64,000 nucleotides of DNA, taken from Parvularcula lutaonensis (GTDB lineage Bacteria; Pseudomonadota; Alphaproteobacteria; Caulobacterales; Parvularculaceae). Below, in pieces: positions 53,894-62,983 of this stretch (position 1 is its first letter; the number at the start of each line of letters is the position of its first letter). The position numbers and the translations under genes are program-made. The notes beneath the pieces were generated by a model, which was not told the DNA's origin, searched no databases, and was given only the letters and a program-made list of their open reading frames with translations. The DNA is taken from NCBI RefSeq assembly GCF_014651915.1, contig NZ_BMXU01000001.1, positions 1,433,501-1,497,500 of the forward strand, in the 5' to 3' direction.

Positions 53894-54076
53894 ATGCGCT
53901 CGCTCCGTTCCATAGCCGTACGAACGACCGAGAGGGCGTTACCCTGTCGGAAGGAGCCCCCTGCCCCGTCCTCGTGGATCCTTCATCGCGAAGGGAGGGG
54001 TCGTGCAGGCAGACACGGTCGTACGGCCGCTTGTCAGATTTTCAGACGAGGCAAGTGGCACCAAGGTGGGGATAAG

Positions 54077-54604
54077 TCAACGGCCCGCCGAATCATCCCG
54101 CCACGGCCTGGGATCGGTGTCGATGATCGCCAGCATCACCGTGTCGCGCTGGCCGATATGGGTCTCCCAGCGCTTGCGCAGCACGCCTTCGCTCGTGAAG
54201 CCGTGCCGCTCGAACAGCCTGAGCGAGGGGGTGTTGTCGGGGTCGATGTCCGCCTCGATCCGGCGGGGACGGTAGAGCCTGTCGACCTCGTCCATGGCAA
54301 GCCGCAGCGCCTCGCCGCCAATGCCGCGGCCCTGCGCCTCGGGACAGGTCATGATCCCGACCTCCCAGACGCCGCCATCCTTCTCGTAAATGGTGATCCG
54401 TCCGATCGCGGTGTCGCCATCATCCTCGGTGATCGCCCAGTCGGTCTTCGGCGCCATGCCAGCCCAACGGGCGAGCTTCTCGCGCGTGTCCGCAACGCTC
54501 GCCCCTGGGGGATCGGGCAGGTAGCGGCACGCCTCCTCGTCGCCGAGAACCGCGTGCAGCGGCTCGGCATCCCTTGAGGGATCGATGGGGCGGAGCTTCA
54601 CCAT
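54077..54604 (-). CDS. GNAT-family N-acetyltransferase (RimJ/RimL-like)
   Basis: 175 residues. The acetyl-CoA site Q-G-R-G-I-G-G-E-A-L is near residue 92; D-N-T-P-S-L-R-L-F-E-R-H-G-F marks the RimJ/RimL branch. The substrate is probably a protein N-terminus or small amine, not determinable. It begins 9 bp after the stop of the upstream methyltransferase-like gene, so the two form an operon. Confidence 0.9.
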   Translation of the reverse strand: MVKLRPIDPSRDAEPLHAVLGDEEACRYLPDPPGASVADTREKLARWAGMAPKTDWAITEDDGDTAIGRITIYEKDGGVWEVGIMTCPEAQGRGIGGEALRLAMDEVDRLYRPRRIEADIDPDNTPSLRLFERHGFTSEGVLRKRWETHIGQRDTVMLAIIDTDPRPWRDDSAGR

Positions 54605-54613
54605 GGTGACGTC

Positions 54614-55081
54614 TCAGACAATTAGCCAGCGCGGCACGCGGGCCTTGTAGGCGCGGTAGTCGTCACCGAATTTATCCGCAAGGGCCCTCTCCTCGGGCAG
54701 GATCTGGGTGAGCTGGATGACCAGCACGAAAACCGTGACGGGCACCAACCCCAGCCAGTTGCCGAAATGCAGGACCGCCGCGAGCAGGATCAGGAGCATG
54801 CAGACATACATCGGGTTGCGCGTGAGCCTGTAAATGCCGCCGGTCACGAGTGCGCTCGCCTCCTCCGGGTGCATCGGATGCACCGTTGTCTTCCGATGCA
54901 GGAACTGCGCGATGGCGACGAGGCCGAGCGCGAGGCCGAGCATCGCCAGCCCCTGCGCCACACGGCCATCGAGCGGACTTTCAAAGTCCAGCGCCTCGAT
55001 GGCAAATGGTCCCGAGACTGACCACACCCCAAGGAGGCTGAGAAGGAACCAGACAGGGGGCGGAAGGATCGGCTTGCTCAT
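54614..55081 (-). CDS. Isoprenylcysteine carboxyl-methyltransferase-like membrane protein
   Basis: 155 residues with four helices (about 8-27, 40-62, 95-113, 117-133). G-G-I-Y-R-L-T-R-N-P-M-Y and L-P-E-E-R-A-L-A-D-K-F-G-D-D-Y-R-A-Y match the ICMT/PEMT-type SAM-binding membrane methyltransferases of bacteria; the acceptor is unknown. Confidence 0.9.
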   Translation of the reverse strand: MSKPILPPPVWFLLSLLGVWSVSGPFAIEALDFESPLDGRVAQGLAMLGLALGLVAIAQFLHRKTTVHPMHPEEASALVTGGIYRLTRNPMYVCMLLILLAAVLHFGNWLGLVPVTVFVLVIQLTQILPEERALADKFGDDYRAYKARVPRWLIV

Positions 55082-55191
55082 AGGAGCGTTCTTCCACGCC
55101 GGATTGTGATCGGCCAGCCTTCTTTACTGGAACGACGCAGGATGGCTGCACGTTATCATCTCGGCCGCGCCGCGATGGGAAAAAGGACGTG

Positions 55192-55968
55192 ATGAGGATC
55201 GTCAAGAAGGCCGGGACGGCCGTGCTGGGGCTTTCGGGCGATGCGGCATCGTTCCTGAAATCTGGTGCCACGCCAGCGCCGCACAGGTTCCTGATCTTCG
55301 GCCAGGGGCGGACCGGTTCGACCCTGCTCGAAACACTGCTCGACAGCCATCCCGAGATCACCTGCCAGGGCGAGATCCTCGCCTGGCGGCGGATTTTTCC
55401 CGAGGGTTTTCTAGACCGGAGTTCCCGTGGGCATGGGACGAAGGCTTATGGCTGCCATGTAAAGCCGCACCACCATGCGCGGCTCGTGCAGGGCATTAAC
55501 GATCTCAAGGGTTTTGCGCATCGGATGCATGAGCGCGGCTGGCTGATTGTTCACCTGTGGAGGGAAAATACGCTGGAGCATGTCCTGTCCGGCCATTTTG
55601 CACGAGCGGCAAAGAGCTATCGGTTTACAGGTGACCTAAAGCCCCCTCCCCTCGAACTCACCCTTGATCCGGAGCGGATCATCGAAAAGATCAGCATACG
55701 GCAGGGTTTTCTCGAGGAAGAGCGGGCGGCACTGGCTGGACTGCCGGTCCACGAAATCCAGTATGAACGGGACCTCAAGGATCCGGCGGGGCGCAAGGTG
55801 AGCATGGCTGCGCTGCAGGCCCGGCTAGGGGTGGCGCCGCGCAACCTCCAGACCCCGCTCAAGAAATCCGTGCAGCGATCATTCAGTGAATTGGTTACCA
55901 ACGCCGACGATGTTCTTGCCCGTCTCGAAGCAAGCCCGTTTGCACACTTCGCCAAGGCCGTGCGCTAG
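55192..55968 (+). CDS. Sulfotransferase-like protein
   Basis: 258 residues from the ATG with AAAAGGA upstream (a GTG one codon earlier is possible). The phosphosulfate loop is I-F-G-Q-G-R-T-G-S-T-L-L at about 33-44. H-L-W-R-E-N-T-L-E-H near residue 125 is the 3'-phosphate region. It is the fourth sulfotransferase-like gene in the window, standing alone between genes of other function; acceptor unknown. Its end overlaps the convergent asparaginase-like gene. Confidence 0.83.
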   Translation: MRIVKKAGTAVLGLSGDAASFLKSGATPAPHRFLIFGQGRTGSTLLETLLDSHPEITCQGEILAWRRIFPEGFLDRSSRGHGTKAYGCHVKPHHHARLVQGINDLKGFAHRMHERGWLIVHLWRENTLEHVLSGHFARAAKSYRFTGDLKPPPLELTLDPERIIEKISIRQGFLEEERAALAGLPVHEIQYERDLKDPAGRKVSMAALQARLGVAPRNLQTPLKKSVQRSFSELVTNADDVLARLEASPFAHFAKAVR

Positions 55969-56456
55969 ACGTCGAAGCGGCCAAGCTTCTCGTTCTTCTT
56001 GAGCTCTGAAGCCGTGAAGACGCAGCCATTCATGACGCCGTAGACGCCGGGCGGCAGGGTCTGCGCGGCAATGATCGCTCCGCCGAGATTGAAGCTCGCA
56101 TCACTCACGAACAGCGCGTGGGGCCGCATCGCGCCGGTGAGGACCACGGTCTTCCCAAGGTCGCAGGCATCGAGATAGCGCGCGGTCTCGTCCATGGTCG
56201 ACGTGCCGTGGGTGACGACGATGGCGTCCTCCTTGGCCGCGAGAATCCGCTCACAGATGAGCTTGCGGTAGGTCTCGTTCATGTCGAGACTATCGATCTG
56301 GAAGAGCTGCTCGACCTCATGGGCGTAGCAGCGCGACTGCTCGAGGATCTCCGGCACCTGGGACTTGCCCGCGCCAGCGAAGGCGATTGTCTCCGCCCGC
56401 CAGTCGTGGACCTTGTCGAGGGTACCGCCCGTGGTCAGGATACGGACGGGCTTCAT
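55965..56456 (-). CDS. Short asparaginase-domain protein (N-terminal domain only)
   Basis: 163 residues; ordinary L-asparaginases are about 330. T-T-G-G-T-L-D-K carries the nucleophile T12. The second catalytic motif reads H-G-T85-S86-T-M where active enzymes have H-G-T-D-T, so the Asp is replaced by Ser. G-A-M-R-P is present. It may be a stand-alone N-terminal domain of an unusual amidase or non-catalytic. The start follows the symporter's 3' neighbour arrangement: its ATGA overlaps the symporter stop, so it lies upstream of the symporter in one operon. Confidence 0.85.
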   Translation of the reverse strand: MKPVRILTTGGTLDKVHDWRAETIAFAGAGKSQVPEILEQSRCYAHEVEQLFQIDSLDMNETYRKLICERILAAKEDAIVVTHGTSTMDETARYLDACDLGKTVVLTGAMRPHALFVSDASFNLGGAIIAAQTLPPGVYGVMNGCVFTASELKKNEKLGRFDV

Positions 56457-57769
56457 GCTGTCTCCGGCTCCCGGACGGGCTGACGGAGCTCGCCCTCCCA
56501 TTTGGCGACGGTGGTTGCGACCGCGGCGTCGCCTGTGACGTTTGTCAGGGTGCGCATCATGTCGAGGAGGCGGTCAAAGGGGAAGATGAGGGCGATGATG
56601 AGCACTGCCTGCTCCGAGGTCACGCCGAAGCTGCTCAGGACCGCCAGGGCGAGGAACAGGCTGGCCGACGGGATGCCGGCCGCGCCGATCGAGGCCGCGG
56701 TGGCGGTGACGGCGATAGCGATATAGTCGGCAGCGCCGAGGTCGATGCCGACCGCCTGCGCCGCGAAAAGCGACACGATGCCGAGATAGATCGAGGTGCC
56801 GTCCATGTTGATGGTCGCGCCGAGCGGGGCGACGGAACCGGCGACGGCGCGACTGACGCCGAGATTCTTGGTCAGGTTCCCGATGGTGACCGGAAGCGTT
56901 GCCGACGAGCTGGCGGTCGAATAGGCCGTGGACATCGCATCTGCCATGCCGCGGACGAACTTGAAGAAGTTGACCCGCGCAAGCAGCGTCACCAGACCCC
57001 CGTAAACGACGAAGATGTGGACGATGCACGCGAGATAGAGCGCGATCGCGAGCTTGCCGAGATTGACGAGGACTGCGAGCCCTTGCGTCCCGAGCACCCA
57101 GCACATCAGCGCGAAGACGCCGAAAGGCGCAAGCCACATGACCCCTTGGGTCAACTTGAGGATCGACTCGGCGGCCGACTCCATCACCTGGCCGAAGCGC
57201 TCGCCTTTCTCTCCCGCCGCCAGGATCGCAACGCCGAGGAGGATCGAGAAGAAGATGACCGGAAGGATGTCGCCATTGACCATCGCTGCAAGCGGGTTGT
57301 CAGGGATCACGTCAAGGATCTGCTCGACCGCCGACCGTTTCGCAGCCGCGGCTTGGTCGAGGCGCTCGGTGATGGCGGAGGTTGAATCGACCGAAGCGTA
57401 GTCGACCCCGAAGCCGGGCTTGAACAGGATGGCAAAGCCGATGCCGATGAAGACGGCGATCGACGTGGTGAAGAGATAGAGCGCGATGGTCCGCAGGCCA
57501 AGGCTGCCGATGCGCTTGGGATCACCGAGGGCGATCATGCCACTCGTCAGCGTCGTGACGATCAGCGGAATGATGAGCATGCGGATCAACTTGATGAAGC
57601 CGTCCCCGATCGGCTTGGCCTGTCCAGCCGTCTCACCGAAAAGGATGCCGGCCACGCCGCCGAGCACGAGCCCCGCAAAGACCCGTGCCCAGAGAGGAAG
57701 GCCCATGCGGCCCAGGACGAACAGAAGGACGAACGCGCCCAGGAGGACGCCCCAGAACAGCATGGTCAC
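56453..57769 (-). CDS. Dicarboxylate/amino acid:cation symporter (DAACS)
   Basis: 438 residues with about eight helices and two re-entrant loops. Family motifs are the S-S-S-A-T-L-P-V serine stretch (about 280) and N-M-D-G-T-S-I-Y (about 315). It is of the GltP/DctA type, taking up aspartate, glutamate or C4-dicarboxylates with protons or Na+. Its stop overlaps the start of the asparaginase-like gene by 4 bp on the same strand; the symporter is the upstream gene. Confidence 0.94.
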   Translation of the reverse strand: MTMLFWGVLLGAFVLLFVLGRMGLPLWARVFAGLVLGGVAGILFGETAGQAKPIGDGFIKLIRMLIIPLIVTTLTSGMIALGDPKRIGSLGLRTIALYLFTTSIAVFIGIGFAILFKPGFGVDYASVDSTSAITERLDQAAAAKRSAVEQILDVIPDNPLAAMVNGDILPVIFFSILLGVAILAAGEKGERFGQVMESAAESILKLTQGVMWLAPFGVFALMCWVLGTQGLAVLVNLGKLAIALYLACIVHIFVVYGGLVTLLARVNFFKFVRGMADAMSTAYSTASSSATLPVTIGNLTKNLGVSRAVAGSVAPLGATINMDGTSIYLGIVSLFAAQAVGIDLGAADYIAIAVTATAASIGAAGIPSASLFLALAVLSSFGVTSEQAVLIIALIFPFDRLLDMMRTLTNVTGDAAVATTVAKWEGELRQPVREPETA

Positions 57770-57775
57770 GGACGA

Positions 57776-59872
57776 TTACTCCTCGTCGGCGTAGTCGATG
57801 AGGCCGAGCTCGCCGGCAAAGTAGGCGTACTGAAGCGCAAGACGGCGGGCCGCTTGGTCGAGGTTCGCCGCAGCGCCATGGCCGCCCTCGATATTCTCGT
57901 AATAGAGAAAGTCGTGGCCATATTCCTCCATCAGGCGCGCCATCTTGCGGGCATGGCCCGGATGGACGCGGTCATCCTTGGTGGACGTGAAAAAGAACGG
58001 ACGCGGATAATCCACATCGGGACGGAGATTGTGGTACGGGCTGATCTTCTCGAGGAAGGGTCGCTCCTCGGGATTGTCCGGATCGCCATATTCGCCGACC
58101 CAGGATGCCCCGGCGAGCAACTTGTCGTAGCGGAGCATGTCGAGAAGCGGCACGCCGATCCCCACCCCCTTGTAGAGGTCCGGGCGCTGGGTCATCGAGA
58201 CGCCCATCAACAGGCCCCCATTCGAGCCGCCCAGGATGCCGAGCTGCTCCTTCGTGGTGATGCCGCGCTCGATCATGTCCTCGGAGATCGCCTGGAAATC
58301 ATCGTAGATGACCTGGCGGTTGCCCTTGAGGCCGGCCTGGTGCCACGCCGGACCGTACTCGCCGCCGCCTCGGATATTGGTGGTGACATAGACACCCCCG
58401 CGTTCCGCCCAGAGCTTGCCAGCCGTTGCGGCATAGGTCGGCAGGATCGGGATCTCGAAGCCGCCATAGCCGTACTGGATGGTCGGCGCAGGGCCACCGT
58501 CCAGCGTCTCTTTCTTGGCCATGATGGTGTACGGAATTTTCGTACCGTCCTTCGACGTCGCCTCATAGCGCTGGACGACCATGCCGTCGGCGTCGAAGAA
58601 GGCCGGGGCCTGGCGGATCTCCTTCGGACGACGGTTCTCAACGAAGTAGTAGGTATCCGGCGTGATCGGGTTCTCATAGGTGACGATCAGCGCGCCCGTC
58701 TTCGGCTCGACCGTCTGCACACCGACGACACCACCTTCGGGCAGGCGGACATCCCGGCCACGCCACCCGCGGCGGCTCTTCTCGAAGCGAACGACGCGCC
58801 CCTGGATATCATCTAGAAGGCTCACGATCACGTCGTCTTCAGAGGTCGAGACCCCCTGCACGGCCATTTTTGCCGTCGGCGCGATGATCAGCGAAGCCTC
58901 TTCCATATCGTCGGACAGCGCGACGACACTGCCCGCCTCATAGGTCTCGCCGCCAAATTCCCAAGGCTCTTTCAGTTCGATGATGTAGTCGCCCGAAGCG
59001 TATCCCGACAGGCTGGCCTTCTTGGGAAGCGGCAGCCGCTTGACCGTGTCCCCGTCCAGGACCAACCAATTGTAGTCGTAAAATGTTTCGCCGTGGAAAA
59101 CCCCGCCGCGATACTTCTCGCCGTCCCAGAAGCTGAGCGGATAGGCCCAGATATCAGCCTGCGGAATTTCATGGACGAGGGTCGCTTCGGAGAGGTCCTG
59201 GCCGCGCTTCCAGAGCTTGACCTGACGCGGATAGCCTGAATCCGTCAGCGTCCCTTCACCGAAATCGGTCCCGACAAGGATCGTGTCCTCGTCAAGCCAA
59301 GCGGTCGAGGATTTGGCCTCGGGAAGGTAGAAACCGTCCTCGACAAAGCTCTTGGTCGACAGGTCGTATTCCCGCACGACCGCAGCGTCCGAACCGCCGC
59401 GCGAGAGGGTGACGAGGCACCGTGTGTAGTCCGGCGCGAGGCAGGACGAGCCTGAATAGACCCAGTTCTCGCCTTCGTCCTCGGCGACCTTGTCGAGATC
59501 CATCAGGATCTCCCACTCGGTCTCGCCCTTGAGATAGGCATCCTGCGGCATGCGGCGCCACAGGCCCCGCACATGATCCGCATCCTGCCAGAAATTGTAG
59601 GCATAACCGCCGCGCAGGGAGACACCAGGGACCCGCTCGTCTGAGGTCAGGATCGCCTTCGCCTCCGCCAGCATCGCGTCATAGGCCGGATGCGCCTCGA
59701 GGATCGCCAGCGAACGTTCGTTCTGGGCACGCACCCAGTCGAGCGCGCGCTCACCCTCGACCTCTTCGAGCCACAGGAACGGGTCCTCTTTCATCACGTC
59801 GATCTCGCTTTGGGCATGGGCTGCAGTGAAGGAAAGCGCGGCAAAGGCCACGCTCGTAAGAAGGCGTTTCAT
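57776..59872 (-). CDS. Secreted prolyl oligopeptidase (S9A)
   Basis: 698 residues from the ATG at 59872. The signal peptide (1-20, cleavage A-H-A) is followed by an N-terminal beta-propeller (about 70-410) and the alpha/beta-hydrolase domain with nucleophile S550 (G-G-S-N-G-G), a D in T-K-D-D-R-V and H665 (E-G-G-H-G). It cleaves peptides after Pro in the periplasm or outside. A 28-bp gap separates it from the lipoprotein upstream, suggesting co-transcription. The longer frame to 60136 overlaps that lipoprotein and was left out. Confidence 0.94.
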   Translation of the reverse strand: MKRLLTSVAFAALSFTAAHAQSEIDVMKEDPFLWLEEVEGERALDWVRAQNERSLAILEAHPAYDAMLAEAKAILTSDERVPGVSLRGGYAYNFWQDADHVRGLWRRMPQDAYLKGETEWEILMDLDKVAEDEGENWVYSGSSCLAPDYTRCLVTLSRGGSDAAVVREYDLSTKSFVEDGFYLPEAKSSTAWLDEDTILVGTDFGEGTLTDSGYPRQVKLWKRGQDLSEATLVHEIPQADIWAYPLSFWDGEKYRGGVFHGETFYDYNWLVLDGDTVKRLPLPKKASLSGYASGDYIIELKEPWEFGGETYEAGSVVALSDDMEEASLIIAPTAKMAVQGVSTSEDDVIVSLLDDIQGRVVRFEKSRRGWRGRDVRLPEGGVVGVQTVEPKTGALIVTYENPITPDTYYFVENRRPKEIRQAPAFFDADGMVVQRYEATSKDGTKIPYTIMAKKETLDGGPAPTIQYGYGGFEIPILPTYAATAGKLWAERGGVYVTTNIRGGGEYGPAWHQAGLKGNRQVIYDDFQAISEDMIERGITTKEQLGILGGSNGGLLMGVSMTQRPDLYKGVGIGVPLLDMLRYDKLLAGASWVGEYGDPDNPEERPFLEKISPYHNLRPDVDYPRPFFFTSTKDDRVHPGHARKMARLMEEYGHDFLYYENIEGGHGAAANLDQAARRLALQYAYFAGELGLIDYADEE

Positions 59873-59900
59873 CCTCGGGACTCCCTGTCTTCCGTTGGGA

Positions 59901-60422
59901 TTATTTCGACCGGCGGTAAACCGCGCCGGACAGGTTCTTCTGAACTTCGGCAGCATCGTAGGCGGCGACGTTGCCCTCAGGCTTCGGTCCCTTTCCGAGC
60001 ACGATATAGGCAACGGCGGAGTAGCGCTGGCTCTCCCGCACATCGATGTCCGAACCCCAGCCCCACGGATAGCCGCGAACGTAATAAGGGAACGGCCCGA
60101 AGCCGTAATAGCCGAAGGCGCCGTAGCGCGGACCAAGATCGGTCACCCGCGTCTCGGTGGTCTTTTCGGTGTCATCACTGACCACGATGAAGTGGTCATA
60201 GCCATTCTCCAGCGTCACCTCTGCAGCGCGCAGGAGCAGCGCCGTCTCGACCTGCTCGCGGGTGGTGAGCGAGTTGCCGCGGAAGGAGATGCGGTAGCGG
60301 TTCTCTTCGATTCGCTGGTCGGCGAAGCCATAGCCCTGTCCATTGGCGGGCTCGAACGGTGTCGGGGTCGCGCAGGCAGCCAAGGTGGCAACCGCAGTGA
60401 GTGTGAGGAGCTTTCTGATCAT
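59901..60422 (-). CDS. CC0125/CC1285-family lipoprotein
   Basis: 173 residues from the ATG; lipobox L-A-A-C (Cys about 17). The family pattern is visible in Y-G-F-A-D-Q-R-I-E-E-N-R-Y-R-I-S-F-x-G-N-S and R-A-A-E-V-T-L-E-N-G-Y-D-H-F-I-V-V. An aromatic Gly-rich segment (Y-G-F-G-P-F-P-Y-Y) follows. Function unknown; such lipoproteins are typical of alphaproteobacteria. It lies upstream of the prolyl oligopeptidase and is divergent from hemH. Confidence 0.9.
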   Translation of the reverse strand: MIRKLLTLTAVATLAACATPTPFEPANGQGYGFADQRIEENRYRISFRGNSLTTREQVETALLLRAAEVTLENGYDHFIVVSDDTEKTTETRVTDLGPRYGAFGYYGFGPFPYYVRGYPWGWGSDIDVRESQRYSAVAYIVLGKGPKPEGNVAAYDAAEVQKNLSGAVYRRSK

Positions 60423-60518
60423 TTGCCCATCCCTTCTGGTCACGCGCGCGACCTGCGTTAGTTGATCGCGCAACAAAACACTACCGCAAAGCGCCGCCGG
60501 GGGGCATGAGGCCTTCGT

Positions 60519-61556
60519 ATGGATCACGTCACGCCCCTGACCGCAGCGCCCCAGAACCACCCGCCGATCGCGTTCGGCCGTGTTGGCGTCCTGCTTATCA
60601 ATCTTGGCACGCCCGAGCACCTCACCGATGCGAGCGTGCGGGCCTATCTTGCTGAATTCCTGAGCGACAAGAGGGTTGTCGATTACCCCTCGATCCTCTG
60701 GCAGCCGGTCCTGCGCGGTATCATCCTGCGCACTAGGCCGGCGAAAACGCGGGCTGCCTACGCCAAGATCTGGGACCGCGAGACCGATGAGAGCCCCCTG
60801 CGGCGTTATACCCGCGAGCAGGCCGAAAAGCTGCGCGAGAAGCTTCCGTCGGAAATCGTCGTCGACTGGGCCATGCGCTACGGCGTGCCGGGTACTGCAG
60901 CGACGCTGCAGAAGATGCAGGATATGGGCTGTGACCGGATCCTGCTGGTGCCGCTCTATCCGCAATATTCGGCGACCACCACAGGCACGGCGTGCGACGC
61001 GGCCTTCGCCTGGGCACAGAAACAGCCCTGGCAGCCGGCCCTGCGCGTGATGCCTGCCTTCCACGACAATCCGGGCCTGATCGCGGCGCTGGCAGGGCTA
61101 TGCCGCGCCCATGTGACCGAGAAGACCGAACGGGTGATCCTCTCCTTCCACGGCCTGCCCGAGCGCTATTTCAAGCAAGGCGACCCCTATCACTGCCACT
61201 GCCACAAGACGGCGCGGCTGATGCGCGAGGCGCTCGGCTGGTCCGAGGAGTTCGCGCCTGTTGCCTTTCAGTCGAAGTTCGGGCCGGAGAAGTGGCTCGA
61301 GCCTTCGACTGAGAGCCTCGTCATCACGGCCGCCGAGGAAGGGCTCACGAATATTGCCGTGGTGACGCCGGGCTTCGTTTCGGACTGCATCGAGACGCTC
61401 GAAGAGGTCGGCATCGGACTTGCCGAGACCTTCGAAGAAGCGGGCGGCGAGACCCTGACCGCGATCCCCTGCCTCAACAGCTCCGACGCCTTTATCGATG
61501 TCTTGAACGGGCTGGTCCGGCGCGAGCTTGGCGGCTGGATGCCGTCAGAAAGCTGA
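60519..61556 (+). CDS. hemH: Ferrochelatase
   Basis: 345 residues. It inserts Fe2+ into protoporphyrin IX. Visible motifs are L-L-I-N-L-G-T-P-E (about 24-32), catalytic His in L-S-F-H-G-L-P-E-R-Y-F near residue 210, and P-G-F-V-S-D-C-I-E-T-L-E-E with the conserved Glu near 287-291. Divergent from the lipoprotein; the stop overlaps the next gene's start (TGATG). Confidence 0.96.
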   Translation: MDHVTPLTAAPQNHPPIAFGRVGVLLINLGTPEHLTDASVRAYLAEFLSDKRVVDYPSILWQPVLRGIILRTRPAKTRAAYAKIWDRETDESPLRRYTREQAEKLREKLPSEIVVDWAMRYGVPGTAATLQKMQDMGCDRILLVPLYPQYSATTTGTACDAAFAWAQKQPWQPALRVMPAFHDNPGLIAALAGLCRAHVTEKTERVILSFHGLPERYFKQGDPYHCHCHKTARLMREALGWSEEFAPVAFQSKFGPEKWLEPSTESLVITAAEEGLTNIAVVTPGFVSDCIETLEEVGIGLAETFEEAGGETLTAIPCLNSSDAFIDVLNGLVRRELGGWMPSES

Positions 61557-62455
61557 TGATCTTCTTTACGGCGCAGGACTTCAATCTCGACCTGCCCGAC
61601 GGGCACCGCTTCCCGGGGCACAAATACCGGCTGCTCGAAGAGAAGCTGGTGCGCGACGGGACGCTGGCGCCCGATCAGTTGCGCGAGTCCCCCGTCGCCT
61701 CTGACGGGGTGATCCTTTCGGTGCATACGGAGAAGTATCTCCGCTCGCTCGAGGACGGGACGATCGAGCGCGCTGCCATGCGCCGGATCGGCTTTCCGTG
61801 GTCGGAGCAGATCCCCCGGCGCGGAAGGCGAACCGTCGGCGGCCAACTGGCAGCGGCCCGGCAGGCGCTGCGGGTCGGGCTCTCAGGCCAGCTCGCAGGC
61901 GGTACGCACCATGCGCATCCGGACTTCGGCTCGGGCTACTGCATCTTCAATGACCAGGCCGTCGCGGCAACGGTATTGCTTAGTGAAGGGGCGGTCGACC
62001 GGATCGCGATTGTCGATCTCGACGTGCATCAGGGCGACGGCAATGCGGCTGTCCTTGCCGATAACCCCAATGTCCTGATCCTCGACGTCTTTGGCGAGAA
62101 AAACTTCCCCTTCCGCAAAGTGCCGAGCGATATCGATGTTCCCCTCCCTGACAATTCCGAGGATGGGCTGTTCCTGAGGGCCATAGACGAACGCCTGCAG
62201 GATATCTGGGCGTTCAAGCCTGACCTCGTTCTCTACCAGGCGGGCGTTGATCCGCTCAAGGAGGATAAGCTCGGACGGCTGGACATCAGCTTCGAAGGCC
62301 TGCGCGCGCGGGACGAAATGGTGCTGGAAGGCTGCCGACGCCGCGGTATCCCCTGCTCCATGGCGATCGGTGGCGGCTACTCCATGCCGATCGAGCACAC
62401 GGTCACGGCCTATGCAGGAACCTATGAGGTGGCAAAGGACGTGTACGGATGGTGA
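61556..62455 (+). CDS. Histone-deacetylase-family (acetylpolyamine/deacetylase) protein
   Basis: 299 residues. HDAC-fold zinc site: H-H-A-H, D-L-D-V-H-Q-G-D-G-N and the later D in Y-Q-A-G-V-D; G-G-G-Y near the C-terminus lines the active site. Bacterial members deacetylate small amides or proteins; the substrate is not determinable. It is coupled to hemH by overlapping stop and start. Confidence 0.93.
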   Translation: MIFFTAQDFNLDLPDGHRFPGHKYRLLEEKLVRDGTLAPDQLRESPVASDGVILSVHTEKYLRSLEDGTIERAAMRRIGFPWSEQIPRRGRRTVGGQLAAARQALRVGLSGQLAGGTHHAHPDFGSGYCIFNDQAVAATVLLSEGAVDRIAIVDLDVHQGDGNAAVLADNPNVLILDVFGEKNFPFRKVPSDIDVPLPDNSEDGLFLRAIDERLQDIWAFKPDLVLYQAGVDPLKEDKLGRLDISFEGLRARDEMVLEGCRRRGIPCSMAIGGGYSMPIEHTVTAYAGTYEVAKDVYGW

Positions 62456-62458
62456 GCT

Positions 62459-62983
62459 CTATCGCTTGCGTCGCCTCACGTACCAAAATGCTCGCACGAT
62501 GACATACATGAATGGCAGAGCGGTCATTAGCATGATTGCCTGAAGGCCCAACTCGGTCGCAGCAACGAGTGGTATCATACGGGATGACAGGGCAGTTAAA
62601 CCCACGAGCACAAAGAAGTCCGTAAGCAGGCTTTTGCGCGCTGCTCGCTCTCCCAATTTATCATCCGTGTGTTGATGGCTGTCCGCTTCTGAATCGGGTA
62701 CGACCTCTGACTGAGCACCAAAAGCCTGCTCATTCTGTTGCTTGAGCCAACGCGCCCCGTAGAGGATGCCAATCACGGCTGGCGTTCCGAACCAGATGAT
62801 GACGAACAACCAAGTCGGGACCATCGGCCCGATGGGCGTGAACGCCCAGACTACGAAAATGACCGGCATGATCGCGAAAAGCCGCACGCTGCGATACATG
62901 CTGTCAGCGTAGTTTCGCCAGCGCCTCGCACCGGGCTCGCCGATCGTTCGCTTGCGATACCAGATCGGCCCTTCAGAGGGCAC
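62459..62983 (-). CDS. Hypothetical membrane protein
   Basis: 174 residues, not recognised. Four hydrophobic segments (about 33-50, 56-75, 122-140, 146-166) with a charged loop rich in D, E, H and Q between the second and third. The N-terminus is basic with no signal peptide. The start lies 11 bp inside the threonine aldolase gene on the same strand, so they may be co-transcribed. Confidence 0.7.
   Translation of the reverse strand: MPSEGPIWYRKRTIGEPGARRWRNYADSMYRSVRLFAIMPVIFVVWAFTPIGPMVPTWLFVIIWFGTPAVIGILYGARWLKQQNEQAFGAQSEVVPDSEADSHQHTDDKLGERAARKSLLTDFFVLVGLTALSSRMIPLVAATELGLQAIMLMTALPFMYVIVRAFWYVRRRKR

Noticed and set aside
53894-54076. 4.5S SRP RNA gene next to ffh
   Set aside because: A GGAAGGAGC stretch is present, but no long hairpin with the conserved loop could be built.
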